Counted from the stretch's first letter, positions 47,169-55,949 are shown. The stretch: DNA of 64,000 nucleotides from Brachyspira pilosicoli (GCF_008016535.1 NZ_SAXY01000055.1:1-64000); one strand, 5' to 3'. The notes: generated from the letters alone by a model not told the origin. Made by a program: numbers and translations.

Positions 47169-48059
47169 ATGAATAATAAAGTAAAGAAAATAAAAAAAAC
47201 AAAAAAAAATAAAAACTTAATAAAAGAATATTTAAGCTATCCTGTAATGGCTATTAACTTTATTAAGGCAGATAAAAAAATTAAGCCAACTAAATTTAAA
47301 TACGACAAAAACAAAAGACAATATATTTTATATTTTCCAGCACAATTAAAAGAAAATGAAAAGCCAAAAAAACAATTAATAGTATATATACATGGCGGAG
47401 GCTGGAGAGAGGGAAGTGCTGATTTATATAGATTTGTTGGAAGAAGATTTGCAAAAGAAGGCTTTAATGCAATACTATTAGGTTATAGATTAAGCAAAAA
47501 AGCTAAATACCCTGCTCAAACAGAAGATGTATTCAATGGTTTTAATAAAGCACTTTCTGTATTAAAAGAAAAAAATATAGACTATTCTGATATAGTTGTT
47601 GTAGGCTCATCTGCAGGTGCACATTTAGGAGCTTTACTTGTTTATAATAAAGATATGCAAAAAAAATATAATGTTGATATAAATAATTTTAAAGGGTATA
47701 TATCATTAGGAGGCCCAACAGATTTAAACGTATGCACCAATGAAATTATAACTCCTATGCTCAATCAGCTTTTTGAATGGAATTATAATAGAGATTTAGC
47801 AAACCCTTATAACTATATAGATGGAAGCGAAAAAAATAAAGTGTTATGCATACACTCAGGATTAGACCCTATTTGCGATGTTCAAAACTCAATTAATTTT
47901 TCAAACAAAGTTAATAGTTTTAATGATGGCTTGGCTAAATGTATTGTATTTGAAAACAAAGAAATTTATCATAACAATTTAGTTAACGGGATATTTTTTG
48001 AGACTATGGACAGCAACAATATAATGGACGAAGTTTTTAAGTGGATTGAAACATTATAA
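47169..48059 (+). CDS. Alpha/beta-hydrolase esterase (HSL type)
   Basis: A 296-residue serine hydrolase. The oxyanion motif HGGGW is at 75-79, the nucleophile S148 lies in GSSAG, an Asp lies in SGLDPICD and the His in EIYHNN. These features mark the hormone-sensitive-lipase group. The first 35 residues are Lys-rich without a signal peptide. It follows the zinc-ribbon gene by 53 bp and probably removes or transfers an acyl group handled by the first gene's product. Confidence 0.88.
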   Translation: MNNKVKKIKKTKKNKNLIKEYLSYPVMAINFIKADKKIKPTKFKYDKNKRQYILYFPAQLKENEKPKKQLIVYIHGGGWREGSADLYRFVGRRFAKEGFNAILLGYRLSKKAKYPAQTEDVFNGFNKALSVLKEKNIDYSDIVVVGSSAGAHLGALLVYNKDMQKKYNVDINNFKGYISLGGPTDLNVCTNEIITPMLNQLFEWNYNRDLANPYNYIDGSEKNKVLCIHSGLDPICDVQNSINFSNKVNSFNDGLAKCIVFENKEIYHNNLVNGIFFETMDSNNIMDEVFKWIETL

Positions 48060-48134
48060 ATAATATAAAACAAGCAACAAAAATTAATTTTATCTAAGAC
48101 ATAGGTATTACTTTATATATATTCCAAAATATGG

Positions 48135-48225
48135 AGTTAAAATATTTGCACTTTTTGGTTCTTTTGACGAAGTCCGCAAAGCGAAGGCGTTAAAAAGAAC
48201 AACAAAAAATTTGATATAAAACTAT
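48135..48225 (-). repeat. Mosaic intergenic repeat, region E (beta only)
   Basis: A short beta copy in minus orientation between the esterase stop and the IS left end. TTTGCACTTTTTGG, GACGAAGTCCGC and GCGAAGGCG are recognisable, but no alpha or gamma remains. The rest of 48060-48233 is AT-rich. Confidence 0.7.
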
Positions 48226-48233
48226 TATTTTAA

Positions 48234-49136
48234 TGTCATGGAGCCATAGATATTGTACTTTTACTTGCTATAATATTTTTGATTCTTTCTTTGATTGTAA
48301 TATACAATAACGAAGAAATCAATCTTTGATTGTTATAAAAATGTGTATATTCTTTTAATTTTTCTCTTAATAATTCTACTTGATATTTTTATTTAATCGT
48401 GAATAAAATTCTCTTTCGTCTATGCCGTGTACTCTTTCTACTACACCATTGTATCTTGGTGTTGCTACTGGAATATATCTTCTCTCTAATTTATTTTTTA
48501 AGCAGTATTCATCAAAAATATTTATTTTAGGAGTATTAATACAGCGATAAGTATATTCTATACCATTGTCTGTTTGTATAGCTTGTATCCTAAAAGGTGA
48601 AGTTTTCAATACATATTTTAAGAAAGATAAAGCACTATAAGGTGTTTTATCCTCATAGATCTGCCTCCAACTATAACGAGCAGATAAATCTACAGCTGTG
48701 AATTGATAAACTGTTTTTCTGCCTAATTTGATATATTTAGTGTCTATTTGAACTATTTTGCCCTCTTTTTGTATTTTAGAGACAAATTTTCGTTTATCAT
48801 ATCGCTTCTTTTTCTTTTTTATTTTGTATCTCCAAAGATTATTTCTTTTTAGTACATTCTCTATCGCTGTAACACCTATCTTAATGCCTTTACGATTTAA
48901 ATATGCTTTAATATAATGCTTACCTCGATATTCTTTAGTATAGAGTTCAATAATTAAATTAATAGCTTTTTGATTATTAAAGATATTTGGAGAAGTTTTT
49001 GGTTTAGTGCTAAAATTAGCGACAGTTCCAGTGTCTTTATATTTCTTAAGCCAAGTATAAAAAGTGGATTTATTTATTCTTTCCATCTTTAGAAATCTTT
49101 TAATATTTTTAGTTTTTAATGCTTTATACACTATAA
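48234..49136 (-). mobile_element. IS481/IS3-like element, copy 3 (5'-truncated)
   Basis: The left terminus TGTCATGGAGCC is present at 48234. The right part, including about 20 transposase codons and the right inverted repeat, is replaced at 49136/49137 by the left end of copy 2. The remnant of right-end sequence is not found beyond copy 2, so this is not a simple insertion into copy 3. Confidence 0.85.
48236..49131 (-). pseudogene. DDE transposase, copy 3: truncated and frameshifted, catalytic Asp intact
   Basis: The reading frame opens at a chance ATG (49131) within the truncated start and keeps the catalytic motifs QIDTKYI, IQTDNGIEYT and RYNGVVER. It stops after RLNKNIK at 48376. Two extra bases in an A-run (five where copy 1 has three) shift the frame. 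The other frame resumes YQVELLREKLKEYTHFYNNQ and ends SKSTISMAP at 48236 inside the terminal repeat. Alone among the three, this copy lacks the 24-bp insertion. Confidence 0.85.
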
Positions 49137-50152
49137 TGTCATGGAGCCATAGATATTGTACTTTTACTTGCTATAATATTTTTGATTCTTTCTTTGATTG
49201 TAATATACAATAACGAAGAAATCAATCTTTGATTGTTATAAAAATGTGTATTTTAATCGTGAATAAAATTCTCTTTCGTCTATGCCTTGTACTCTTTCTA
49301 CTACGCCATTGTATCTTGGTGTTGCTACAGGAATATATCTCCTCTCTAATTTATTTTTTAAGCAGTATTCATCAAAAATATTGATTTTAGAGGTATTGAT
49401 ACAGCGGTATGTATATTCCATACCATTGTTGCCACAGGCACTTCCTTCGGTCGCAGTTTGTATAGATTGTATCTTAAAAGGTGAAGTTTTTAAGACATAT
49501 TTTAAGAAAGATAAAGCACTATAAGGTGTTTTATCCTCATAGATTTCTCTCCAACTATAGCGAGTAGCTAAATCTACAGCTGTGAATTGATAAACTGTTT
49601 TTCTGCCTAATTTGATATATTTAGTGTCTATTTGAACTATTTTGCCTTCTTTTTGTATTTTAGAGACAAATTTTCGTTTATCATATCGCTTCTTTTTCTT
49701 TTTTGTTTTATATCTCCAAAGATTATTTCTTTTTAGTACATTCTCTATAGCTGTAACACCTATCTTAATGCCTTTACGATTTAAATATGCTTTAATATAA
49801 TGTTTTCCCCTATACTCTTCAGTATAGAGTTTAATAATTAAATTAATAGCTTCTTGATTATTAAAGATATTTGGAGAAGTTTTTGGCTTAGTACTAAAAT
49901 TAGCGACAGTTCCAGTGTCTTTATATTTCTTAAGCCAAGTATAAAAAGTGGATTTATTTATTCTTTCCATCTTTAAAAATCTTTTAATATTTTTAGTTTT
50001 TAATGCTTCATCCACTATAAATAATTTAAATTCTGTGCTATAATCTTTTTTCATAGTAGTATCCTTTTATTTGTTTTTTATATCAAAATATTATAACAAG
50101 GATACTGCTTTTTTTATACTAAAAAATGTCCAATATCTCATACTCCTAAACA
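49137..50152 (-). mobile_element. IS481/IS3-like element, copy 2 (both ends present)
   Basis: Both termini are present: TGTCATGGAG at 49137 and ...CTCCTAAACA at 50152. The flanks ACACTATAA (left) and ATACTATAA (right) differ by one base and could be a 9-bp target duplication. Internally about 43 bp are missing relative to copy 3, between short TTTAAT repeats, so the element is 1016 bp. It stands head to tail with copy 3. Confidence 0.85.
49236..50054 (-). pseudogene. DDE transposase, copy 2: catalytic Asp split by 24 bp, C-terminus lost
   Basis: The protein starts at 50054 (MKKDYSTEFKLFIVDEAL) with two HTH regions and the integrase core. The 24-bp insertion at 49430-49453 yields QTATEGSACGNNG instead of QTDNG. 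The 43-bp deletion near 49250 replaces the last roughly 50 residues with KYTFL. First Asp (QIDTKYI) and Glu (RYNGVVER) remain. It should be inactive. Confidence 0.85.
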
Positions 50153-50243
50153 ATACTATAAAAATACTCTATTGAAAAATATTTTTTTAGGTATATAATT
50201 TATCACAATAATTTTTTTAAATAATTTATTGGATTCTACTAAA

Positions 50244-50609
50244 ATGAAGTTGATAAAACAATTCTCTATAATATTTTTTATTTATTCAGTATCATACATA
50301 TTAAGTAAATCTCTAAAACTTCCAATACCGGGAAATGTAATAGGAATGTTTTTACTATTCTTTCTTTTAGTTTTTGGAATTATAAAAGAGAGTGATATTG
50401 ATGAGGCTAGCGATATATTAATAAAAAATATGTCTTTATTATTTGTACCTGCCACTTTAGCTATAGTTGATGAATATAAATATATTAAAGATGAGATAAT
50501 ACCCTTTCTTATAATATGCATATTTTTTGTTGTAGTGATAATGGTAGCAACTGGTTTATCTGCACAGTTCTTTGAAAACATAGTTAATAAAAAAAGGAAA
50601 ATAAAATGA
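50244..50609 (+). CDS. lrgA: CidA/LrgA-family holin-like membrane protein
   Basis: A 121-residue inner-membrane protein with four hydrophobic helices. The pattern LPIPGNVIGMFLLFFLLVFGIIKESDI and MSLLFVPATLAIVDEYKYI is diagnostic. These holin-like proteins modulate murein hydrolase export and small-molecule (pyruvate) movement with their LrgB partner. I use the ATG at 50244; a TTG at 50229 would add five residues. The stop overlaps the lrgB start (ATGA). Confidence 0.9.
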   Translation: MKLIKQFSIIFFIYSVSYILSKSLKLPIPGNVIGMFLLFFLLVFGIIKESDIDEASDILIKNMSLLFVPATLAIVDEYKYIKDEIIPFLIICIFFVVVIMVATGLSAQFFENIVNKKRKIK

Positions 50610-51313
50610 CAGCACTATTTCAAGACAACCCGCTAATTTCAATAGTAATAACTTTAATAGCATATATCATAGCATACTATATTTATAATAAAACAAAACT
50701 TCCAATATTAACGCCTCTTGTAACAACTGTAATACTTGTAGGTTTATCTATTTATTTTATGGGGGTACCTTATAGTGTTTATAATGAAAGCGGGGGAAAA
50801 TTTATTAATGCATTAGTTGGGCCTGCTACTGTTGTGTTAGCTCTTCCAATATATAGAAACCTTCCAATATTAAAAGCGAATTTACTAGTAATACTTTTAA
50901 GCATTGCAATAGGAAGTGCCATTGGAATAGTTGGAATATATTTCACTGCAAAAATTATGGGCGTATCAAAAAATATACTTTTATCACTTCTTCCAAAATC
51001 AATAACTACGGCAATAGCTGTTGATGTGGCAGATAGTATTGGTGCTGTAAAATCTATCACTGTGCTTGCTGTTATAGTGTCTGGGGTTGTGGGTGCTATA
51101 ATTGCCCCTATAGTTTGTAAAATATTTAGAATAAAATCGCCTTTAGCTATAGGTATTGCAATAGGTACTGCATCGCATGCTGTTGGCACTAGTAAGGCTA
51201 TAGAAATGGGAGAGACTGAAGGAGCTATGTCTGGTCTTGCTATAGGTATAGCTGGAGCTTTAACGGTTGTATTGCTTCTTATACTATATAAATTGCTTGT
51301 TACTATATGGTAA
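50606..51313 (+). CDS. lrgB: LrgB/CidB-family membrane protein
   Basis: A 235-residue inner-membrane protein with about six to seven helices. The family segments GPATVVLALPIYRN, LLPKSITTAIAVDVADSIG and GTASHAVGTSKAIEMGE are clear. Translation is coupled to lrgA through an ATGA overlap, and AAAAAAGGAAAA lies just upstream. The usual LytSR regulator genes are not here. Confidence 0.94.
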   Translation: MTALFQDNPLISIVITLIAYIIAYYIYNKTKLPILTPLVTTVILVGLSIYFMGVPYSVYNESGGKFINALVGPATVVLALPIYRNLPILKANLLVILLSIAIGSAIGIVGIYFTAKIMGVSKNILLSLLPKSITTAIAVDVADSIGAVKSITVLAVIVSGVVGAIIAPIVCKIFRIKSPLAIGIAIGTASHAVGTSKAIEMGETEGAMSGLAIGIAGALTVVLLLILYKLLVTIW

Positions 51314-51334
51314 AAATTTTTAAGTTTGTTAAAA

Positions 51335-51625
51335 ATATTTTTTAAGTTTTTTATTTGTGGTGGCTTTGCCCTATGCGAAGCGTACCCGTAGTGGTACACG
51401 TCCCCACTTCTTTTGCGACCGAAGGAAGTGCCGGCGACTGAAAGGAGTACCTTTAGGTAAGGCGTGACACAAAGAAGAAAAAGGACTGAATTTTTATGAT
51501 AAATTTTATAATTTAATCGTATATTAAAAGGCAATCCCCCGCACGACTAAAAAGTTATAATTAAAGCATAGCATTACCGTGCGGAAAGGTGGTACAGCTC
51601 GTACGCGGGAAAAAGTTGAATAAAA
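51335..51625 (+). repeat. Mosaic intergenic repeat, region F (alpha plus gamma)
   Basis: This fills the 334-bp gap between convergent lrgB and folD. An inverted alpha carries inserted GC-rich blocks: GCGAAGCGTACCC, then GCGACCGAAGGAAGTGCC (51415-51432) and GCGACTGAAAGGAGTACC. The gamma block (51499-51625) repeats 44779-44905 almost base for base. The two D/F copies share more than 120 bp. Confidence 0.85.
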
Positions 51626-51647
51626 CAAGAACATAAATTAGTTATAA

Positions 51648-52493
51648 TTAATTATTATTATACTTCGTATGCAAATAAAGCAAGTTTGAAAGAAGCATTG
51701 TTGTCGTTAAACTTCCAACGCCATTAGGTACAGGTGTTATCATAGATGCAATATTAACTGCCTCATCAAACTTTACATCTCCCTTAATAGAACCATCTTC
51801 AAGCACATTGATTCCTATATCTATAACAACAGCATTTTCTTTTATATATTCAGCGTCAATAAACTCTGCCTTTCCAATAGACACGCATAATATATCAGCA
51901 TTTTTGCAAACACTTTTTAAATCTTTAGTTTTTGAATGAGCTATTGTAACAGTAGCAGATTTATTTAATAATGATAAAGCAAGAGGCTTTCCAACTATCT
52001 CGCTCCTTCCAACAACCACAGCATTAGCACCTTCTATTTTAACATTATAATGTTCAAGTATTGTCATCACACTCTTTACAGTGCAAGGAATTAATTCATC
52101 ATTAGAAGTTAAAATTCTTCCAAGATTTAAATTGCTTATTGCATCAATATCTTTTTTTGCGGATATTGTCTCATAAACTAATTCTCTTCTTATGTGCTTA
52201 GGCAAAGGCATTTGAAGCATTATACCGCTAATATCTTTCTCTTCGTTTAAATATTCTATTAGAGTAATGAAATCTTTTTCTGTTGTGTTTATACCTAACT
52301 TATGAAGCTCGCCTATCATTCCGACATTCTCTGCCATTTTTTTGGCATGCGTAAAATATAACTCTGTAGATTTATCATCATCAAAATAAACAAAATCTAT
52401 TCTAGGCTTCTTGTTTAATAAAGCAACCTTCTCTTTAATTTCTGCTCTTATGCTTTTTGATAATTCTCTTACATCAAGTATATTAGCTGACAT
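51648..52493 (-). CDS. folD: Divergent FolD (methylene-THF dehydrogenase/cyclohydrolase)
   Basis: A bifunctional one-carbon enzyme by fold. The NADP-binding VVGRSEIVGKPLALSLL and ATVTIAHSKT are canonical, as is QMPLPKHI. Several active-site words differ: YFTHAKK has Ala50 where the cyclohydrolase Lys of the YxxxK motif is expected, with Lys one place later. KDIDAISNLN replaces KDVDGFxxxN, PCTVKS replaces PCTPxG, and PVPNGVGSLT replaces PVPGGVGPMT. The 281-residue length is normal. It may be a specialised or impaired FolD. Confidence 0.88.
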   Translation of the reverse strand: MSANILDVRELSKSIRAEIKEKVALLNKKPRIDFVYFDDDKSTELYFTHAKKMAENVGMIGELHKLGINTTEKDFITLIEYLNEEKDISGIMLQMPLPKHIRRELVYETISAKKDIDAISNLNLGRILTSNDELIPCTVKSVMTILEHYNVKIEGANAVVVGRSEIVGKPLALSLLNKSATVTIAHSKTKDLKSVCKNADILCVSIGKAEFIDAEYIKENAVVIDIGINVLEDGSIKGDVKFDEAVNIASMITPVPNGVGSLTTTMLLSNLLYLHTKYNNN

Positions 52494-52678
52494 GTTATGG
52501 TTTCCTTTAGAATGAAAATAATTAATTTATTCTATATTTTTTAGAGATAAAAAACAAGTATATAAAAAGAACAACAACAATTTTAATATATTATTTTATA
52601 TATATAAAAAATTTAATTATTAAAAATTATTATTCTCATAAATATAAATAAAAAAATTATTTTATAAATTTACAATGT

Positions 52679-52703
52679 TTTAAGTATAAAAGAAAATACT
52701 TAC
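52679..52703 (-). terminator. Possible terminator after the PerR-like gene
   Basis: TAAGTAT and ATACTTA form a seven-pair stem around an A-rich loop. It is A/T only and the T-tract on the minus strand is weak, so confidence is limited. The rest of 52494-52718 holds nothing recognisable. Confidence 0.45.
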
Positions 52704-52718
52704 TCTTTTAATAAAAAA

Positions 52719-53105
52719 TTATTCTGATTTGCAAGACTTACAAATGCCTATAAATACAATGTCATGCTTATTTATTTCTACATTATACTTTTTTGAAACA
52801 GCTTCATCTAATTCTTTATTATAAGGCAAATTAATATCTATTAACTTTTTACATTTATCGCACTGAAAGTGATAATGTTCATCTGTGATATGGTCAAACC
52901 TCACAGCATCGTCTATTATAGAAATTTTTTGTATCTCATTGTTTTCAGAAAGTAAATTAAGATTTCTATAAACTGTTCCTAAACTAATAGAAGGAAAGTT
53001 TGGTTTAATATAATTATAAACCTCTTCTGATGTAGGGTGATTTTTTAATTCCCGTACAGCACTTAATATTACTTGTTTTTGTATTGTGTTTCTGGTGTTG
53101 TTCAT
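52719..53105 (-). CDS. Fur-family regulator, PerR-like
   Basis: A 128-residue DNA-binding metalloregulator. The winged-helix part includes HPTSEEVYNYIKPNFPSISLGTVYRNLNLL. The metal part holds RFDHITDEHYHFQCDKCKK and a second CKSCKSE, forming the Cys4 structural zinc site. PerR and Fur cannot be separated firmly here. It lies downstream of its own palindrome (53160-53176) and next to ddl. FeoB, 42 kb away, has a related but differently spaced palindrome. Confidence 0.92.
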   Translation of the reverse strand: MNNTRNTIQKQVILSAVRELKNHPTSEEVYNYIKPNFPSISLGTVYRNLNLLSENNEIQKISIIDDAVRFDHITDEHYHFQCDKCKKLIDINLPYNKELDEAVSKKYNVEINKHDIVFIGICKSCKSE

Positions 53106-53159
53106 ATTTTACAAACCTCTATCTTATGAAGAAATTATTTAATTAATAATTAATATCAT

Positions 53160-53176
53160 TTAGTATAATATACTAA
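53160..53176 (-). promoter_or_regulatory. Palindromic operator at the PerR-like promoter
   Basis: TTAGTATAATATACTAA is a perfect 7-1-7 type inverted repeat (TAGTATA-A-TATACTA). On the minus strand TTGACA (53189-53194) lies upstream, and the -10 region falls inside the palindrome. The 7-1-7 design is that of Fur/PerR boxes, so autoregulation by the downstream gene is likely. Confidence 0.72.
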
Positions 53177-53203
53177 TTTTTCAATATTTGTCAATAGATA
53201 ATT

Positions 53204-54175
53204 TTATACATTTTTATAAGCAAGAGAAAGTATATATAAAACAACATCTTCAAAAGGCATATTGATATTTCTTGCCATAGCTGGTATATCGGAAGTATTT
53301 GTCATACCGCCTTGAGTATTAACTTCCATCAAGTTGATAAAACCATCTTCAGCAATTATAGCATCTATTCTGCAAAGACCTTCACAGCCTAAAACATCAT
53401 AAGCCTTCTTACAATTTTCTATTAATTTATTTTCTACTTGTTTATCTAATTTAGCAGGTATCTCCATCTCTGTTTTTCCCGGAGTATATTTAGCATCATA
53501 ATCATATATTTCATTTTTTGGATTAATACCAAGTATAGGAAACACATATATATCATCATTATCAACTACAAGACCAACAGTTACTTCTTTACCTTTAATG
53601 TATGGCTCTAAAAAATAATTATGAGTATCTTTTATATCTTTAACAATATTTTCAAATTCATCTTTAGTTTTAATTAGAGAAACACCCACACTAGAACCGC
53701 TTGAAATAGGTTTCAATATTATAGGGAAATCAAAAGAAAGACTATTATTTTTTACAGCATCTTCAAGAAGCTGAAAATCAACAGTAGAAATATTTGAAGA
53801 AAGCCATATTCTTTTTGTATAAACCTTATTCATACAAAGAGAACTAACTAAAGTATTTTCACCCGTGTATTTAATATTAAGACAATCCAAAAGCCCTTGA
53901 ATAGTGCCATCTTCACCAAAAGTGCCATGCAATATATTATAACAATATTCAACATTTTCTTTTTTTAGAGTTTCAACCAATTCATAATAATCTTTTACAT
54001 CTATTAGTATAGTATTGTCTTTCAATTCTTTGTAGGAAGTTAAAGCTTCAAAAACATTCTTGCCGCTTCTAAGAGAAACTTCTCTCTCATCGCTGATGCC
54101 TCCATGAAGCACAGCTATTTTTTTTCCTTCAAATTTTTTCAATGTTTCATTTTTTAATTCAGTAGTTAATAGCAT
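53204..54175 (-). CDS. ddl: D-alanine--D-alanine ligase
   Basis: An ATP-grasp enzyme that joins two D-alanines for peptidoglycan. The 323-residue protein shows IAVLHGGISDEREVSLRSG, the ATP-grasp ILKPISSGSSVGVSLIK and the metal-binding LCRIDAIIAEDGFINLMEVNTQGGMT. It lies downstream of alaS and lipoprotein genes in the same direction. D-Ala is supplied by Alr, encoded at 41.9 kb. Confidence 0.95.
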   Translation of the reverse strand: MLLTTELKNETLKKFEGKKIAVLHGGISDEREVSLRSGKNVFEALTSYKELKDNTILIDVKDYYELVETLKKENVEYCYNILHGTFGEDGTIQGLLDCLNIKYTGENTLVSSLCMNKVYTKRIWLSSNISTVDFQLLEDAVKNNSLSFDFPIILKPISSGSSVGVSLIKTKDEFENIVKDIKDTHNYFLEPYIKGKEVTVGLVVDNDDIYVFPILGINPKNEIYDYDAKYTPGKTEMEIPAKLDKQVENKLIENCKKAYDVLGCEGLCRIDAIIAEDGFINLMEVNTQGGMTNTSDIPAMARNINMPFEDVVLYILSLAYKNV

Positions 54176-54234
54176 ATTTAATTTCCTAAAATGTTAATAG
54201 AAGTTCTTGATAATAAAAAATCTATATATAATAT

Positions 54235-54525
54235 TTAAATAATATCACATATAGATTGTATAATGCTTACCTTTTTTCTTTCTCTCTCGCTTAAAGGTGC
54301 ATATTTAGATTTATACATCACATCATTTGCCAAATTGATAAATTGATCTTTAATCATCTCGGCAGCCTCTTTAGGAGTTTTACCAGTACCCCTAATAGCT
54401 AAATCATCATTACTAATAACATATCTATCATTATCAAGTTTTGTAATATAACCTTTTAAAGGTCTTTTAAACTTAAACTCATCAATATCACTAAAACTTA
54501 ATTCTATTTTTTGTCTGTCTGCCAT
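54235..54525 (-). CDS. Unrecognised 96-residue protein
   Basis: A small soluble protein (LDNDRYVISNDDLAIRGTGKTPKEAAEMIKDQFINLANDV). The pattern of a short beta-strand pair followed by a helix has a weak resemblance to HicB-type antitoxins, but no toxin gene is adjacent. Its ATG overlaps the upstream lipoprotein stop by one base (TAATG), so translation is probably coupled. Function unknown. Confidence 0.65.
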   Translation of the reverse strand: MADRQKIELSFSDIDEFKFKRPLKGYITKLDNDRYVISNDDLAIRGTGKTPKEAAEMIKDQFINLANDVMYKSKYAPLSERERKKVSIIQSICDII

Positions 54526-55322
54526 TATTTTATACCTGCCTTTTTTGCATATTCTTCATTAGTTAAACTAAATGTCTTTTGAGTAAACAAAATATCATTA
54601 GTACTAAAAGCATATGGTACTTTATTTTTTAAAGTATATACTCCATTAGATACTGCTTCATCTATTATAATGTATAATTCATCAGCATGCTTCTGTTGAA
54701 ATTTTACAACATCAGCTATTACTATCTGATAATTCATCTGCTTAGTAGGAGAACCAGTATCTCCTATAATATAATAAGAATATCCTTCTAAAGTATCTAG
54801 CCATAAATTATTGCCATTTAAATCATATATATCAAAGTTTATATCAATGCTCTGTGCCCAAAAAGACATCTCAGAATCAGCATACATAACCCCTGATATA
54901 TTTTTATCTCTAAGCAAAGATATAGTATCATCATCTAATTTATTTGTAGCTATAGTTCCCGTAGCAGCCACATAATCAGAACCTAATATATAGTGATTTG
55001 GAAGTTTAGAAAAAGCTAAATCACCTAAAGCCTCTTCTAAAGTTACAAGTTTTATTAACTTACTTTGAGAATTAAAATTACTTATAAAACTATTTAATAC
55101 AACATCAGCATATATTTCTGTATTTAAATATTTTAATCTATCTATATTTACATTAGTCATACTCTTTGGGAAAGTAAAAGAAGCAACGGCAACTATTCTA
55201 TTTGTAGATATTATATCATCTATAACCACAACAGAATTTCCCATACTTCTGCATGAAAAAATAAAAATATTTATAAAAGAGAAAATTATTAATAAATAAA
55301 TTATTTTTTTATTAACAAACAT
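54525..55322 (-). CDS. Putative lipoprotein of unknown function
   Basis: A 265-residue protein whose signal peptide ends in the lipobox IFSC (Cys24), followed by RSMGNS. The mature part is mixed alpha/beta with no motif I recognise. It includes LPNHYILGSDYVAATGTIATN and SVNFDIYDLNGNNLWLDTLE-like strands, suggesting a periplasmic-facing envelope protein. It is cotranscribed with the HEAT lipoprotein 9 bp upstream. Confidence 0.75.
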   Translation of the reverse strand: MFVNKKIIYLLIIFSFINIFIFSCRSMGNSVVVIDDIISTNRIVAVASFTFPKSMTNVNIDRLKYLNTEIYADVVLNSFISNFNSQSKLIKLVTLEEALGDLAFSKLPNHYILGSDYVAATGTIATNKLDDDTISLLRDKNISGVMYADSEMSFWAQSIDINFDIYDLNGNNLWLDTLEGYSYYIIGDTGSPTKQMNYQIVIADVVKFQQKHADELYIIIDEAVSNGVYTLKNKVPYAFSTNDILFTQKTFSLTNEEYAKKAGIK

Positions 55323-55331
55323 ATATTATTT

Positions 55332-55949
55332 TTACATTCCTTTTTCATTTCTATATTTTAAAACCTGCTCTATAGTAGATTTTACAGCATAATCATTATC
55401 CGTAGAAGAAAGCAAATTAAGAGAACGGTCCACCCTATTATCTTCATAATCTTTCAAAGCTTCAATAGCTGCCATTCTTACCCATTTGTTTTCACTAGAT
55501 AAACTGCCAAGTATGGAGTTTAAAAGTTCAGGAGCTTTTAAATTACCTGCAACTTTCAAAGCCTCTATTTGTACCTGCAAATCAGTATCAGATATAGCTC
55601 TTTTTATGCTGTCTATTGCTTCAGGAGTTTTAGCTTCTAACTTTCCAAGCCCATGTATAGATAAACAGCGAACATTAAAATCAGGATCTTCAACACTAGA
55701 CTTTAAAAAATCACTATAAGCTATTTCTGCCTCTATATTACTAAGCACCCATATAGCCTCTGCTCTAACCTCTCTTCCTCCATTTTGTGCCGCATTAAGT
55801 ACTTCTAATAAAACCTTTTCATCATCTTTATTATTTTGTAATTTTTTTGATGCCTTATTAACATCATCGAGTCTTCTTAAAGTTAAATCTTTCTGTGAAC
55901 AAGATACAGAAAATAATATGATAATGATAATACTTAAAACTTTTTTCAT
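55332..55949 (-). CDS. HEAT-repeat lipoprotein
   Basis: A 205-residue lipoprotein with a signal peptide ending in SVSC (Cys17). The rest is about five HEAT/PBS-like helical repeats (VRAEAIWVLSNIEAEIA, VRCLSIHGLGKLEAKTP, VQIEALKVAGNLKAPEL, VRMAAIEALKDYEDNRV). These are protein-binding solenoids. The ATG directly follows the alaS stop (TAAATG), so it depends on alaS translation. Confidence 0.85.
   Translation of the reverse strand: MKKVLSIIIIILFSVSCSQKDLTLRRLDDVNKASKKLQNNKDDEKVLLEVLNAAQNGGREVRAEAIWVLSNIEAEIAYSDFLKSSVEDPDFNVRCLSIHGLGKLEAKTPEAIDSIKRAISDTDLQVQIEALKVAGNLKAPELLNSILGSLSSENKWVRMAAIEALKDYEDNRVDRSLNLLSSTDNDYAVKSTIEQVLKYRNEKGM

Noticed and set aside
48384-48394. Programmed frameshift in transposase copy 3
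   Set aside because: Copy 1 has two fewer A bases and reads through in one frame, so the shift in copy 3 looks like slippage damage, not a conserved recoding site.
54235-54525. HicB-type antitoxin
   Set aside because: The resemblance is only a short strand-helix pattern and no HicA-like gene lies next to it.
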